Source: Harmothoe impar
Taxonomy: Eukaryota; Annelida; Polychaeta; Phyllodocida; Polynoidae
Direction of reading: 5' to 3'
Assembly: GCA_947462335.1 (NCBI GenBank)
Contig: OX381720.1
Coordinates: 42,763,152-42,827,151, forward strand
Length of the DNA stretch: 64,000 bases
The position numbers were made by a program, and so were the translations under genes. Positions 43,401 through 55,893 of this stretch are shown here, piece by piece. The notes under the pieces were generated by a model. The model was not told the DNA's origin. It saw only the letters and a list, made by a program, of their open reading frames with translations, and did no database searches. The stretch's first letter is position 1, and each line of letters begins with the position of its first letter.

Positions 43401-46400
43401 AAAAGATGGCAACAGCATACTGCAGCCATCAGGCTTTAATCCAAGGCAATGTAGCTTACATTATATCGGCTTAGAGAGCCACTAAATCCCCAAGCAATCG
43501 GACAGATGTAATCTATCTATATTCTATCAATGAAATCAAAAGGTTATAGCGGTAGATAGGCAAAGGAGTAATATCAAAGAGGCGGGAGAATGCTTGCAGA
43601 AACAAAAGAAATGTGTTGAAAGGAAAAAATGTCAATGCTTATAGCTTTATAGGAGCCGTTTAGCTCTGGAGCTTTGCAGATTTTCTGTGCTCCCTTCACT
43701 CGATTCAGCTGAGGAGAATCACTTCAAAAAACATGAATTTCATATCCCTCTCTATAAGGTTTTCCTCAGTGCACATAGTAGAATGTGACATATGCCCTTC
43801 AGGCCTCAAATCTGTGAAGTGAACTCATGATGCAGGAACTCTCACACTGGGCACATTGACTGCTTTAACATCAAAGCTAACCCGACTTCTCCTGTACCCT
43901 CCCTCTCCAGGCTATATCCCCTTAATGCAGCTGAGTAGTCACACAAGTACAGCCTCTAATACTTGATATTTACCCCTTAGTGCCCATAGCCTGACGTATA
44001 CAGTGTTAGCGGTACTTAGTCTGTATGTAAGCAGTGTTAAAGGCAGTCATTTGGTGGTTGTCGACCATTTTGTTGCTGTACAGTTGACACTTGAGGGATG
44101 TCTCAATGCAGTGCAAGTACACCTGTACAATAAAGACCCCTCCTCCCCCTCCTGTACCTGGTCTCATGTTTAGTGTTATAGCTCCAGGGTGAGAGGAGGA
44201 CAAGTGGCATATATCTGATCTAACAGCAGGCTAGGTATGTTCAAGGTACAACCCCAAATTATACGACTTTCCCATGGCCCCCTCCCATGCACCCTCCCAC
44301 TACAAGAGAAAAGGGTGGAAAGTAAACCCCACGACCCCGATACATATCTCCACTGGTAATATCCGTTATCACTCCTTTCCCTGTCACTGTAGTTCTATAG
44401 TGAGACTGCATATTTCATGTTGACCCTCTGGCAGGGAGTTATCATAGGGAAAACCTGACACCACCATCCACTGAAATACTTCAGCTGTGCTTTTGGTCAT
44501 GAAGTGTTACTGGCCCATTGCCTCAGACAGAGTGGGCATATTATATTCCATTAACTATATTCAGCCATCCATATTCCACGTCTGAACCCGCCCCTGTGTG
44601 TCTCACTGTTGGCACACTATGCTGTTTGGTATGTCTCAATTTTCATGCGAATATTTGAACTATTTCCAAAATACCTGCAGGTGAATTATGTAAAATCACC
44701 TATCATACTGCTGTCAACATCCACATAGATACTGACTATATATATATGTTTATAATGTGTGGTATTATGTTATGTTTAACACTTAAATTTAAGTGTATTA
44801 TTTTATGTAGCCAACTTTGTATAGATGGAATTGCACAATTGGAATAGTCCACATTACAGTCCTCCCCACATGTCTTTAATCTAGTCTCACATGAACTGCG
44901 CTATTTGTGTAAGGAAGCTGTATAATATCTTTGAGATAACTGCGGGATAAAGACCAAAGTAGACTACTGTAACTATTTCAATTTACCACAAATGACCATA
45001 GGAAACACCCTTTCTATATTCACATCTTATTTCATGAAGGGCAGTTCAAGGCTAAAGGTTATTGTGGAAAGGTGTGGTGGCAATTGAGTGGTATAAAGAT
45101 AGTTGGAGTCTGACATTATCAAGTTGTATATCAGGTGTTGCTGACCCCACCCTACCCTACCTGTCACTGCCCATCCCATGTCACAGACCCCCTGCTGGGT
45201 ACAATAGGCAGAGGGGTGACTTTCTCACCTGTGTGGCCGCCCTCTCACCTATTTATACCGTTAACACAGCCCCTGGACGTACTAAGTGCAAGGCCTCTCC
45301 TCCTGCCCAGTGTTTGGTGTCAGCACATTTAACACACAACCTGTCAACTCCGTTTATATTGCACATGCCATAACCCACACTCTGTAATGCTTAGAGGCCC
45401 ACAGTAAAAGAAGTGGGAGAGGACGAGGTTGAAATATAACTGATTGCTGACAATCATCTCAGCAGAAAGAAGGCCACAAGGGGGTGCACACCACTACATT
45501 TCCAAAAAAAACACCCCCTCCTCCACCCACGCATGGTCCGTTTGTTGTCCACTGCCCTAAGGTGTTGTCCTAGCAGGGTGATGTGAAAATGTCATTACTA
45601 CATGTTATATCATCTCCTCACAGCATGAAACACAGGTATGTGTATCCAGTGGAGTCAGCTGACTCACTCAATGGTCTATAGTAAGGCTACTAGCACAGAC
45701 CCATGTGTAAACAAACCCCAATTGACTTTTTTCTCCCCGTTTTTCATTAGTAGTACAGTGCATAAAGGCCGGAGTTAATGTTAGTGTTGGTGCTGTTCAC
45801 ACTACATGTAGATTATGGAGAGGCTACTTAGACTTACAGAAAACATCTCCCAGATAGTACACCACGGGCACCCATCCTACTCTATCTCACAATGCTGCCA
45901 AGTACTTGGAACCAGTGCCAGAGAGGGTGTTGGCGCTTAGCATAGATGTATAGTCTGTTTCAGCTATGATGGCAAGGGATGCAACGACCGCCATGATATT
46001 GTCTCCAAGACAATCGTGGATCCCTTGCTTTATCGCTTTATATTGGGTGATGTGATCCTCTGTTTGCTTATGTATTTTGGTTGAATTTATATTTGATCTT
46101 ATTCTGAAAAGGATCTCAGACAATAGTTAATTGAAACAGAGTAAACAGGAAACGACATGAATTAGGCTAGTGGATAGGTGGTATGACAAGTAACAGTTGT
46201 AAAGAACAAGTATACGGAGTCTATGACTGTGTTCCAGGTAATGTGGCACCTCCAGCCACACCTGGACAATTGCCACAAACAGGGAGAAAAAACTTATTGC
46301 ATTCTCACTACACCTCCCATTCAATTGTTATTCAGTTATTTTGCTTTTACTGTCGCCGGCTCTCATCTTATTAAGCTATAAAGTAGATAAGAGATAGAAA

Positions 46401-48094
46401 AATTGCTCTGATATCTGGACAGGCAACCAATGTCCAATGCTGCATTAATCTATTGTAGTATTACTGTGGTATTAAACAACTTAACAAATGAGAGCTTTGT
46501 GAGACATGACAATACAGTAATTAATTATCACACCTTGTGTGGGACCTAGACTAAACGCTTCCCATCTGGTACCTGTACATGCCTTTAACCACTGCAGCAT
46601 GGCATGGTTCAAGGCTCCCAGTGACCACATGTTTCAGTCATTGACACGACATGTGCATGTAGGTGGGATAGTAGGGACACCCCCCCCCTCCAGCCCCCAC
46701 CACCACACACACACACCTATAACGGCCCCCAGGACCACGTGGTGTTTACCTACGGACTTACTTACACTGTTACCCATACAGCGGCCATTGTGGAGACGTG
46801 CTTGTGTTGCATGGCAAGTCGGTAATTTGTATCCATAGTTGGGAGGCTATAGGTGTACAAGTCCTTAAGGTGCACACTGGAGGTATTGTCTGATATAACC
46901 TTGGTCGTGTTCCGCCCGAGGCCATGCATGCACAATGTGCATCTCTTAGCATTTAGAGGCTATATATCAGAGGTGCTGAAAGGGCAGATGAGCTCTCCTT
47001 ATGGTCCAGAATACTATGTACTGTTATACAGTTTAGCACCACTCTAGTGTATTTACAAGTACCTTTTTGTCGTTTCAGTAGTAACATTGAAACGAGTTTC
47101 TTATAAGCAGTGTAACCGATTGTCTGGGGTGAGCACTTAGGAAGAAAAGAAAAAAAGAAAGATAGACAATTTAAAATGTTTGGAAGATCCAGAGCCAGGG
47201 CGGAACTACTCTGTTACACCCATTGTGTGTTTCATAGCACTGAAAAACAACTATCATTGAGTAATATAATACTGCTTGATCTAAAGACTTTGTTGTGTCA
47301 GTCAGAAGAGGAGAACACATGTAATTATATGTCTGACCTGTTCGTGTACCTGTGCATTCCGTAAATGCAATATACTCTCTGCTAAAAGCCACTACACGTG
47401 TGCAGTAACAATACGTTGGCCACCTGGCGGCCTAAATGTGCAAACGTACACGTTGTAACGGGTTAGCATTGTACAGGTCACGTCAACGCTTTTTACCATC
47501 CATACCATGAACGAGAGCAGTGCGTGTGACGCTACGTTTAACGTCAGAACTATTGTCCTAGTTCCTAAATACCCAAACAGCTTTTTGGTAATATATTGGG
47601 GTCCCGCCTTTAGGAGTTGCTCGGCCATTGTTTAAGTCTCAGGGCTGTAATTTGGTGAGGACACCCACAAAGCCTATTACCAGCTCACGACACATCACAA
47701 AGAGCAGCTCACGGCGCCTAAAGAGCTGCTCCCTATGTGTTAACACTGTGAGCTCATGTTTAGGTGCCTGCGCCAGGTGTCCAGAGCTACATACTACTCA
47801 CCGCCCCGGGCAGGATGTAGTAGAGCAGCTCATGGGTGAGGAGCAGTGACTGTGTGTAGCAGGGGGTTTGGCAGCAGGCCTGGATTACTCGCCGCATGCC
47901 CTGTATGCCTGATTTGAGAAGACACTCGTCCATCTGGATGATGTGCCAATGGCATAGGTCTACACTAGAATGGCTGATTTTGATTTGGTATCTTTAAATA
48001 TGGTCATGATATCTCCACATAATCTGTAATGCTAGGAGAAACTAAATTAGCACATAATATGAAAATGTTGTAGGCCTGTATTCATGACTCATTA
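40471..48094. other. Presumed intron; mostly unique DNA
   Basis: An AT-rich block lies at 40860-42150. An acceptor-like CTCTGCACCCACAG ends at 42220, followed by a frame open to 42511, but no donor or family match supports it. A poly-C/CA tract lies at 46681-46712. I see no convincing exon. Confidence 0.4.
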
Positions 48095-48200
48095 CCAGTG
48101 GGCACAGGACATTGAATCAACATTTAAAACTGGGTTTTAATGTAGATTCAATGTTGATTAAACACTGATTCAATGTTGAACTGGATTTTGTGCCCACTGG
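48095..48200. mobile_element. CCAGTGGGCACA MITE, full copy (106 bp)
   Basis: CCAGTGGGCACA and TGTGCCCACTGG are perfect terminal inverted repeats. The inside is a series of direct and inverted ATTGAATCAACATT-type blocks. It matches the truncated copy at 22841. Confidence 0.85.
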
Positions 48201-48221
48201 GTTGCAGTCCAGAAGTGAACA

Positions 48222-48354
48222 ATGAATCTCCAAATGAGCAACGCATATTTGAGGGTTCTGTTTACTTTAGCATTGACCGTCTGTCAAAGAGAGAAACCAA
48301 CCATACTGCAAAGGGTCCCCAGGCTGTCAGCCCTGGGGGACTACAAGGGATGTG
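48222..48354 (+). CDS. Weak candidate exon with hydrophobic N-terminus
   Basis: ATG opens a frame reading MNLQMSNAYLRVLFTLALTV and continuing to a donor TGTG|GTAAGG at 48354/48355, again with one base of a split codon. A second frame is open over the same stretch (PEVNNESPNEQRIFEGS...) behind an acceptor-like GGGTTGCAG at 48206. Two competing open frames weaken both. It could be a third alternative first exon, an internal exon or chance. Confidence 0.2.
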
Positions 48355-48540
48355 GTAAGGGGGATGAGGAGACAGGTCTACTAATAAGAGTCCCCTCACC
48401 TCAGACTGCCTGCAGCAGGAGCCCTACAGGGTCTACACCACCCCCAGGCTGGAACCCACACCCATGCTGCTTCTACACTATGACAATCTGTTACACCAAA
48501 CAGCAGGGCTCTCACCACCTCCGTCAACGCCGCCTTGTTG

Positions 48541-48622
48541 TGACGTCACCGCCTCCTGGGGTCCCATTGTCACGTCACATGACGTAAGACGACGTCATGA
48601 CGTGCTAACGCGTCAATGGGAC
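48541..48622. promoter_or_regulatory. Palindromic CRE cluster
   Basis: TGACGTCA is at 48541-48548. At 48571-48606, CACGTCACATGACGT is followed by ACGTCATGACGTG, a near-palindrome with several TGACGT half-sites. GTCCCATTG (48561) and CAATGGGAC (48614) form outer inverted arms, so the whole block can fold. The region is CpG-rich. CREB/ATF binding is inferred from motifs. Confidence 0.5.
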
Positions 48623-51600
48623 GCCCGAACAACCGGGACACGTTCGCCCCAGTGAGTTTGGGGTGAATAATTTGACTATAAACAGGCTAATAACAATCAC
48701 CTAAACGACAGGCGGCTCACACCAGATTGACAGTGTCTTTTGGTGGTGCCTCTTTGTTGTGACTTGTGGCAGAAGGTAACTATAAAAACGGCAGGAAGCT
48801 GGGCTAATTGTCGGCTGCTCACGTCACCCCGACTTCCGGGTTAAATACGCATGAGCAAAGGGTTAGACAATTAGTGATATTGTGCTGCAGGAGTGAAGGA
48901 ACGGTAGTGTAGTTCTGGGGTAGACATTTTATATTTGTGAGAAACTTTTGCCATGACAGTCATTCACATAGTACTGTGTATCATGTGTTCAAAGTATAAC
49001 GTTTTACGCACAGTATAGTTCGAATCACAGAGCCCACGAAACACATGTAACCTATAAAACGGAAGCAGGGGCTGTTACATACAAATGGGGCCCAGACATA
49101 GATCGCACTTGAAACTTTAAAGGACTAACATCATGGTAATATCCGTGACATGCATATATCGAGCCGTTCCTCCCTTTACATTAGGCCCATTCGTGGGGGT
49201 AAGTGAGGGGCGGGGCCATATAATGCAACCCCACCAAAGATACTCTCTCCCTACACCCCCCCCCCCTCCACACACACACACACAGAAGGATATCCTCCTT
49301 ATCAGAAATCCTACCTGCAGCATGAAAGCTGAGCATCTTGGCAGGTATCGATACCCGTGACCCCTTCCTCCACAGGTCATGACCCAGATTACCCCCACCC
49401 CTGAGTCTCCGTATATCTATATGAGGCATGGGGCATGACGCACCACGGGTGGCACAAAGAGGCATGCACAGGGACCAGCGTACAATGTGGGCATATGGTA
49501 TCACCTATGGAGCAAAGAGGGTGGGGCACCTGCATAACCCCTGTACCCCTTTCACAGTATGTGTTTGAAGTGAGGGGTGTTGTATTATACCCCTGGGGTT
49601 GAAGCCAATCAGGGTTTTGTACCCCTCCCCTCTAGGCCCCTCCTTTAACCCCCTGCCCCTGCTATTTCTCTGCCGTGTCTGTTGTCATACACGTGCCATA
49701 TTGATGTAAATGTATCTCTGTTGTGTGTAGTATTCCTCGCACGTGCGTCAAGCAATGCTACTATAAGGGCTGGGGGTTGTCTCTTAAAGGAGATGGGAGA
49801 GGAGGCATACAAGAGGGTGGGTAGGAGGGAGGGGAAGAATGGATGTAGTGGGACTATATCACGCCCACACGTGCTTAGCCATCGTTTATAATGAAATAGG
49901 CTACAAACACAGTAATACATCATGTCACAATAAAGTGAAGACTTCACTCTAGCCGACAGTCTCAGAACACGCACACCTCATTGGGCTCTACTCAAAATAG
50001 CTTTAAAATGCTAATTCCGACTCTGAAAGACATGGAAAATAGCTTAAATATACATTGTACCACAATCCACTCAGGTTGCTGTATGGAGAAGGCGGGTTAG
50101 GAATAGCCTGAACACAGGGTATAAAACAAAGAACTCGCCACCCTCCCTCCTAAAGACCATCATTCTGTGGGGTTTCACATTCACTTTCCAGGGCGCAGAA
50201 TGGCGGGCTTCTGTTAACGGTAGATATTCTAGCCCTCAGAATGGCGTCCAAATTGGTATAATTTGGCTGATGACAGTTATTAGGGTGTAAGGTAGCCCGT
50301 GTCAACACCTTGTGAATTACCTGCCTCGATTCACCCTAAGTGATGGACGCTGTTAGTCGGGGCCCGGCTCAAACAACAACTAAAAGCTGCTATTTTGGGT
50401 TCAGGATTTCAACTTTCCCTGTGTCAGGGTAGGTTTCTATGGAAGTTACACCACATGCATGGGCTAGGGACATAGTGATTTAGGTTTCATGTGACAATTT
50501 AAGAACTCTAATCTTTATTTCCCATGAACTATGTAGGCCCACGTCTGACCAAAAAGGGGTTATGGGCATTTTGAAAAAAAAAGTAAATGAAATGGAAGAG
50601 ACAAATAGAAAGATAAAATATAAAAAAAAGACAATGGGAATTGTAACACTGGTTATAGACTGAGTCCCATGCCCAACACTTACCCAGTCTGTGCATGCCC
50701 ACATGGTGACCCCTCTCCGTCTCAGCCTGCCTGGTGCTTGATGGTGTGGACAGTGGGTTTGTATGAGAGCTGCTCCCAGTGGAGTAACAAGTGAGCACCT
50801 CTGAGCACCTCTGAGCAGGTTAACAGAACATGAGTGACAGCTGACAAACATAACACAATGTGCTCAACCTGATTGGAGAAACAGGATATTGTATTATGGT
50901 TCCTGTTTTCATTCGTGTGCTATTGTTTGCCTGAAAAGGCAGTGGAAAGGGCATGATAAAAAAAGGTGAAAAGGGGGAGAATCAGTTCATACCGACAATA
51001 TTTGGTCATGGGAGTTCCCCTAATTGAATTGGCTTGAAATGATATTTGAGGTTCAGACGTTTTCATTACATTTTTGATAAGATTAGATTTAGAATTTGCT
51101 ATTCTGTGCATAGTGTGCCATATTAAAGCGTTAGTCCATCCACCATATTTGACCATATTTCAATTAAAAATCATACTAAAATCACTGAGGTGTCACTCAA
51201 AATACTAGGTTGGTAGGGCATAGGTAAAATGTCTTTCAGCTACTAAACGTCAAAGGTCTGTGTGCTTTTACACGTGTATAGGCTTAGATACGACTCTATT
51301 CAAGCCACAAATCGCACGGTCTATTCAGCAGTGTTCAGTGGTCATAATCCTAGACGGACACGGTTGTCAAAGAGCAACACAAAAAAGATAATGGAGGAGC
51401 GTTTAAACTTTAATTCGAATATGGCCACTGACAAAATGCTTCCTGGGATAATGAACCCACGATGATAAATTGTGCTGACATTGCTGGTTGACGTCTGTAA
51501 TAAAAATGTAATGACCACGGTATAGACGTGGGCGGGGTAGGGTGCTGGAAGGTGTGGAGGAGGGAGGGCGTGATGGAAGAGGACATGGTAGTCGCGATAT

Positions 51601-52170
51601 ATACATATACTATAGACTTGTGGTCTAAGGGGTGGTGAAAGAACTCTTTGCATGAGCAGATATAGACCACTGAGCTGCTCAATGTCCTATTGACTGGAAC
51701 CAATGTAAATTACTTATTTGTCGCTGTTTTGAAATTAATTGATCTACCACAGTTCTCTATTTTCAACAGGGCATTTCTGTCTAGATTTTTATATCAGTTA
51801 TTGATCTATATTCAATTTAGCGAGCCTAATTTCTCTAAACTTCTAAGTATTTCTCAGAACCTAATGAATAGAAAATGTGCCATACCAACCCCTGACGTTT
51901 CTATTTGGGTTGGAACCAAAGCATGGCCAAGAACTACAAGTAGATCTATAGATATAGACCGCTATATATATGTTGGCCATTTCACACATGAGTTATACAT
52001 GAAATAACCTGCAGCATTTGACCTATGATAACATAAAAATTGACTTATACTCTCTACCCACGGTCCAGCACATAACACTCAAATAATCCCAGCATGTGAG
52101 TAGCATTACTCAAATGGCCCGGTAAGTGTAGAATACCAACATTCCACATGTTTCTAGGCCCTGGCACTGT
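48623..52170. other. Presumed intron; simple repeats, no exon seen
   Basis: A poly-C followed by CA-repeat tract lies at about 49255-49285. There is no supported exon. Overlapping - strand frames at 49117-49504, 50480-50851 and 51342-51703 look like chance. Confidence 0.4.
49255..49285. repeat. Poly-C followed by (CA)n
   Basis: This compound simple repeat has the same arrangement as the tract at 661-700. Confidence 0.85.
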
Positions 52171-52380
52171 GCCCTATCCATCTAAGGACGGCCCCTTGTC
52201 GTCATGATGCATAAATGCAGCCCTGGATAGCAACTCTCAGGGATAACCATACTGACCCTATATAATTATATGCGGCGGTGATACATTCCCGGAGGATCGA
52301 CATCATGTTTGAATGCAGGGCTACATCATGACGGCCAAGATCATGATACATTAAAGTTCAATGCGGTCCTTAAAGGGTTA
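52171..52380. mobile_element. MITE family A copy 7
   Basis: The left end ATCTAAGGACGGCCCC and the right end GCGGTCCTTAAAGGGTTA are inverted repeats. The interior carries GTCGTCATGATGCATAAATG and CAGCCCTGG near the left, with a related reversed block near the right. Confidence 0.75.
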
Positions 52381-55300
52381 AGTAGATCTTAGTGGGTGTG
52401 TTGACACAAGTGCTTTAGCATGTAGCCACCTCTTGGTTTGAGGTAGCTCTTCTCAAGCTGGGATGTTTGCAGTAGAACATCAGATGTCAATATAGTTATA
52501 AAGACGTGTAGGTGCACAGGTAAGGGACATGGGTGGCTGATAAAGCTAGTACATGTATAATACAACTTGACAGTAAGACCGTCTAAAGCCATACTAGAAT
52601 GTGATGTAACTGTGGGAATAATGGTATATGATATCAAGGATATTCTCTTGAACCTTAATTCGAATGTGGCCACCCATAGGGCTAAATATAAAATAGCACA
52701 ATGAGTATTTCATTTGTTTGTGCTGTATTAAGTCTGGTGGAACTTTAATGGGAGGACACATTCACTGTGACATAATGAGTCTCATAAAGTCACTTAAGTA
52801 TAGCAGTAGGAGTAAACCTTGGACGCTCCATTCATAGCATAGTATATGGGTAGAATCAACAACAAACATGAACCATTCAAAGTAGAAAATCAGGTAAATA
52901 TGTGGAAACCCCCATTATATTAAGTCACTTAAAGCTCATGATTAAGAAAACTATTCTGTATGGTATCAGGATCAGAATCAATTAACACACCTGTGGTCCT
53001 TTATATCTCAGGTGTAGCCAATTTCCTACCTTCCCAGGTGTCACCGAGTCGCCCATTATGGGGGTGCTAAAACCTGATTTGGATCATTGTGTACTCACAC
53101 CTTTTATAACCCTGCCTGCACGTCACCTGATAGCAGTACCTGAATCTGACGCTGATACTAAACTATCCATTGATGTGGGTATTTAGGTATTGATCGTGAT
53201 GACCACGCCTGCTCCATGCAGGGTTAGGTAAGTATACCTCTGGGAGTTGAGGGAGACTTGATGTATTCGGCTGTAAATGATGTTCATGTTGTTGGCCGCC
53301 ATCTTGTTCTACAGAGTTCCCTGGTGCTTCATGACATTAAGAATTCGACATCACAAATAGTAATATTGAGACGCTTGTCTGGATGATCAGCAAAGGTGCA
53401 CGTCGTTTGACCCCTGTCCAGAGTGTGAGATTCTCACACCCTATTATGTTTAACCTGTGATAAGATGTGGTTCTCCCTGACCGGAAGTTAGGGGTCAATA
53501 CTGTTATAACGAGTTACATTAAGTTATGAGGTAACACACTTAGCTATGTGTCTAAACCATCACACTGAATTGATACACATTGTGGACACAATGAGTGTAT
53601 ACATGCACCACACCAGTCTAGTTATTGTATGGCTGGAGGAGCCAGTATGATCCCTTGGGGACCTTCCACCAATGCCAATGTCCACATCTAATGAAAAGTT
53701 CATTTTTTGAATCACTCTGTCAGAAGTTAGTGTAGCTGCACAGTATGATATACTGTAGATTTACAGTATAAACTACTGTATTTGTGTATATGAACATTAG
53801 CCCATTGCAGGTTTACAGTATAAAAGGGCTCACTATTTACAGTGCAGGTATGAAATATTTGATGTTTTTAGTACATCAAGTATAGAAAAGCAAACAGGTC
53901 GTTGGCCGTTATAAAGCTGACTGTTTTGGTCATTGTTACTATCAGTGACAGGCTTTGTGAGTAGAAAGTGGGATGAGATGGGGAAATGTGAAACTGTGTG
54001 GGGCGATCCTTTTCCCAGCAATTTTCAACAAAGGCTTTACAAAGCTTTTCAAATGGGTAAGAAGTGATCCATGAACTGTAAGCCTCGCATTGGCCTCTAA
54101 ATTCCCTCCAGCAACTACAGTGACAGGTGAAGTCTTACTTGAAAGGCGCACCTGGGATATATAAGGGGCAGGCCACTACTGTTAGCCCTACTGCGCTTCT
54201 TACTGGACGGGTAGCAAGAATCGACCGTTAAGCCAACGATATCCCCCACCCCTTGTAAAGCGCATTGCCTGTGTCTATATCATTCCCATGTCAACGAAGA
54301 TCTCAACCCTGACTGATCGTCTTATTTGGGCATTGTAACATACAGCATCCGTTGAACACACAAGCCGACATCTCACAAAGCAGCCTTTTCATTTCAAAAT
54401 CAGATCCTATATGAAGGAAATCTGTATCTGTAGTGTTGAAATGAGAGAGGGCTTATCTGGCGGCTTAACCCATTGAATCCCGCCTCTGTAAGGCCATACC
54501 CTATTGTCACCTGACCTCCCGAGGCATCTTATGGTGGCCTGCTGGTCCTTGGGAGGAAAGGCTGCCCTTAAGGCTTTAAGGGCATACTCTATATACCCCC
54601 TCCTATACAGGTGAGTGGTCTTGGTAGGAGCAGGTGGGTAGGGTTGAGGCCTACAAATGTAGGTAGATGTTGAAGAGGTTCAGGTGGGCAGGGTGGGTCC
54701 TGTTCACCTCCAGGGACCCGTGGTCAAGTGGCCTTAAGGATGCTTAGTATTGATATGGTGCATTAAGGCTATCCCCTACAACACACATCAACATGGCATT
54801 TAAGGACATGTGCTCTCTTCATGCTCTCAATCCAACTTTATTCTAAATTCACTTCTATTGAAACCATTAAGGACACCTAGCAAACATAGCATAGGATTCA
54901 CAGAAGGACTTTGCAATATAGATATTCCCCATTGATTGGCATTTTATTGTGAAAACACTGCACGATGTTAGTCCGTTCTATGAAGTACCAATTCATCAAT
55001 AGCTCACAATAGCAGGGACTCTATTGAACTGCGAGAGATGATGTTAAAAATCTGTCGTATGACAATGTACTTACTCTCTTGGTGAATCTATCTGTGATAT
55101 CAGCGAGGGTGGTCGGGTGTAACAAAAAGAGAGTAACGTGAATAGACGAGAGGCTGGGGCAGATAAAGAGGAGGGGAGAGGAAGATAGAGGGGGGAGGTG
55201 GCAGCCATGCGGGTTATCAATACAGTAAAGTGGCACGTTCGCTATCTTTATTACACAGGAGTCAGATTATATGCCAGGGCTTTTCAATAAGCTCTGCTGG

Positions 55301-55739
55301 ATGCAACCCAATATGGGCCGCCATATCTCACCCGAAACCGAGCCCTCTGAAGGTCTGGCAAGACGGAGAAGTCAATCTAGATTGTCCTTTACCAGCAGCT
55401 AGATCTATGTGGCCCAAACATGCCGAGCCAATGATACTAGAGGTCGTGAAGTGTAACATTACTGCATAGAAAAGTGTGAATGCAAACCGATACATAAGGC
55501 TAATTTTAATTCATTTATATATTCAATACTGACTATGAGAATGGTAGGGGTAGGGGGTCAGGGGAGTCAGTTGGGGGTGGTATTCTTGATTCAGGGCTAA
55601 AACTACCTTCACGGGGGAGATTCTCAGGGATAAAAATAACACAGGCAATGTGGGTCAAGCATAGAGGTAAATGCCCTACCACTAGTATCAGTGATCCTAA
55701 CAAAGATGTTAGTCAGGTCCTGTCACCCCCACTCCTGCA
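52381..55739. other. Presumed intron; weak exon candidate near 55257
   Basis: TTTACAGTATAAA recurs at 53760-53825. TGCCCTTAAGGCTTTAAGGGCA near 54562 is an imperfect palindrome, perhaps a MITE remnant. A frame behind the acceptor-like TTATTACACAG (ending 55257) reads to a stop at 55469 with VWQDGEVNLDC, but there is no donor or phase support. A YY1-like GCCGCCATCTTG lies near 53299. Confidence 0.35.
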
Positions 55740-55893
55740 TCAAGGTCACAGGTCAAGCTCAAGGTCAGTCCTGTGTGACCTTGGTGTGACCTTAGTGTGA
55801 CCTTGGGTCAGGGCTAGTGGTTGCCGGTGCCGGTAGGTGGCAGGCAGACAGTATATAGTGATACATGGCTGTTGATCTGACCTTGTGACCTTG
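55740..55893. promoter_or_regulatory. Cluster of nuclear-receptor half-sites
   Basis: TCAAGGTCA (extended half-site of ERR/SF-1 type monomer receptors) occurs at 55740 and 55759, with AGGTCA at 55750 between them. Three TGACCT sites at 55776, 55787 and 55798 form a short tandem array, and two more lie at 55878 and 55886. That is at least eight half-sites in about 150 bases. Regulation is inferred; the tandem array could also be a simple minisatellite. Confidence 0.4.
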
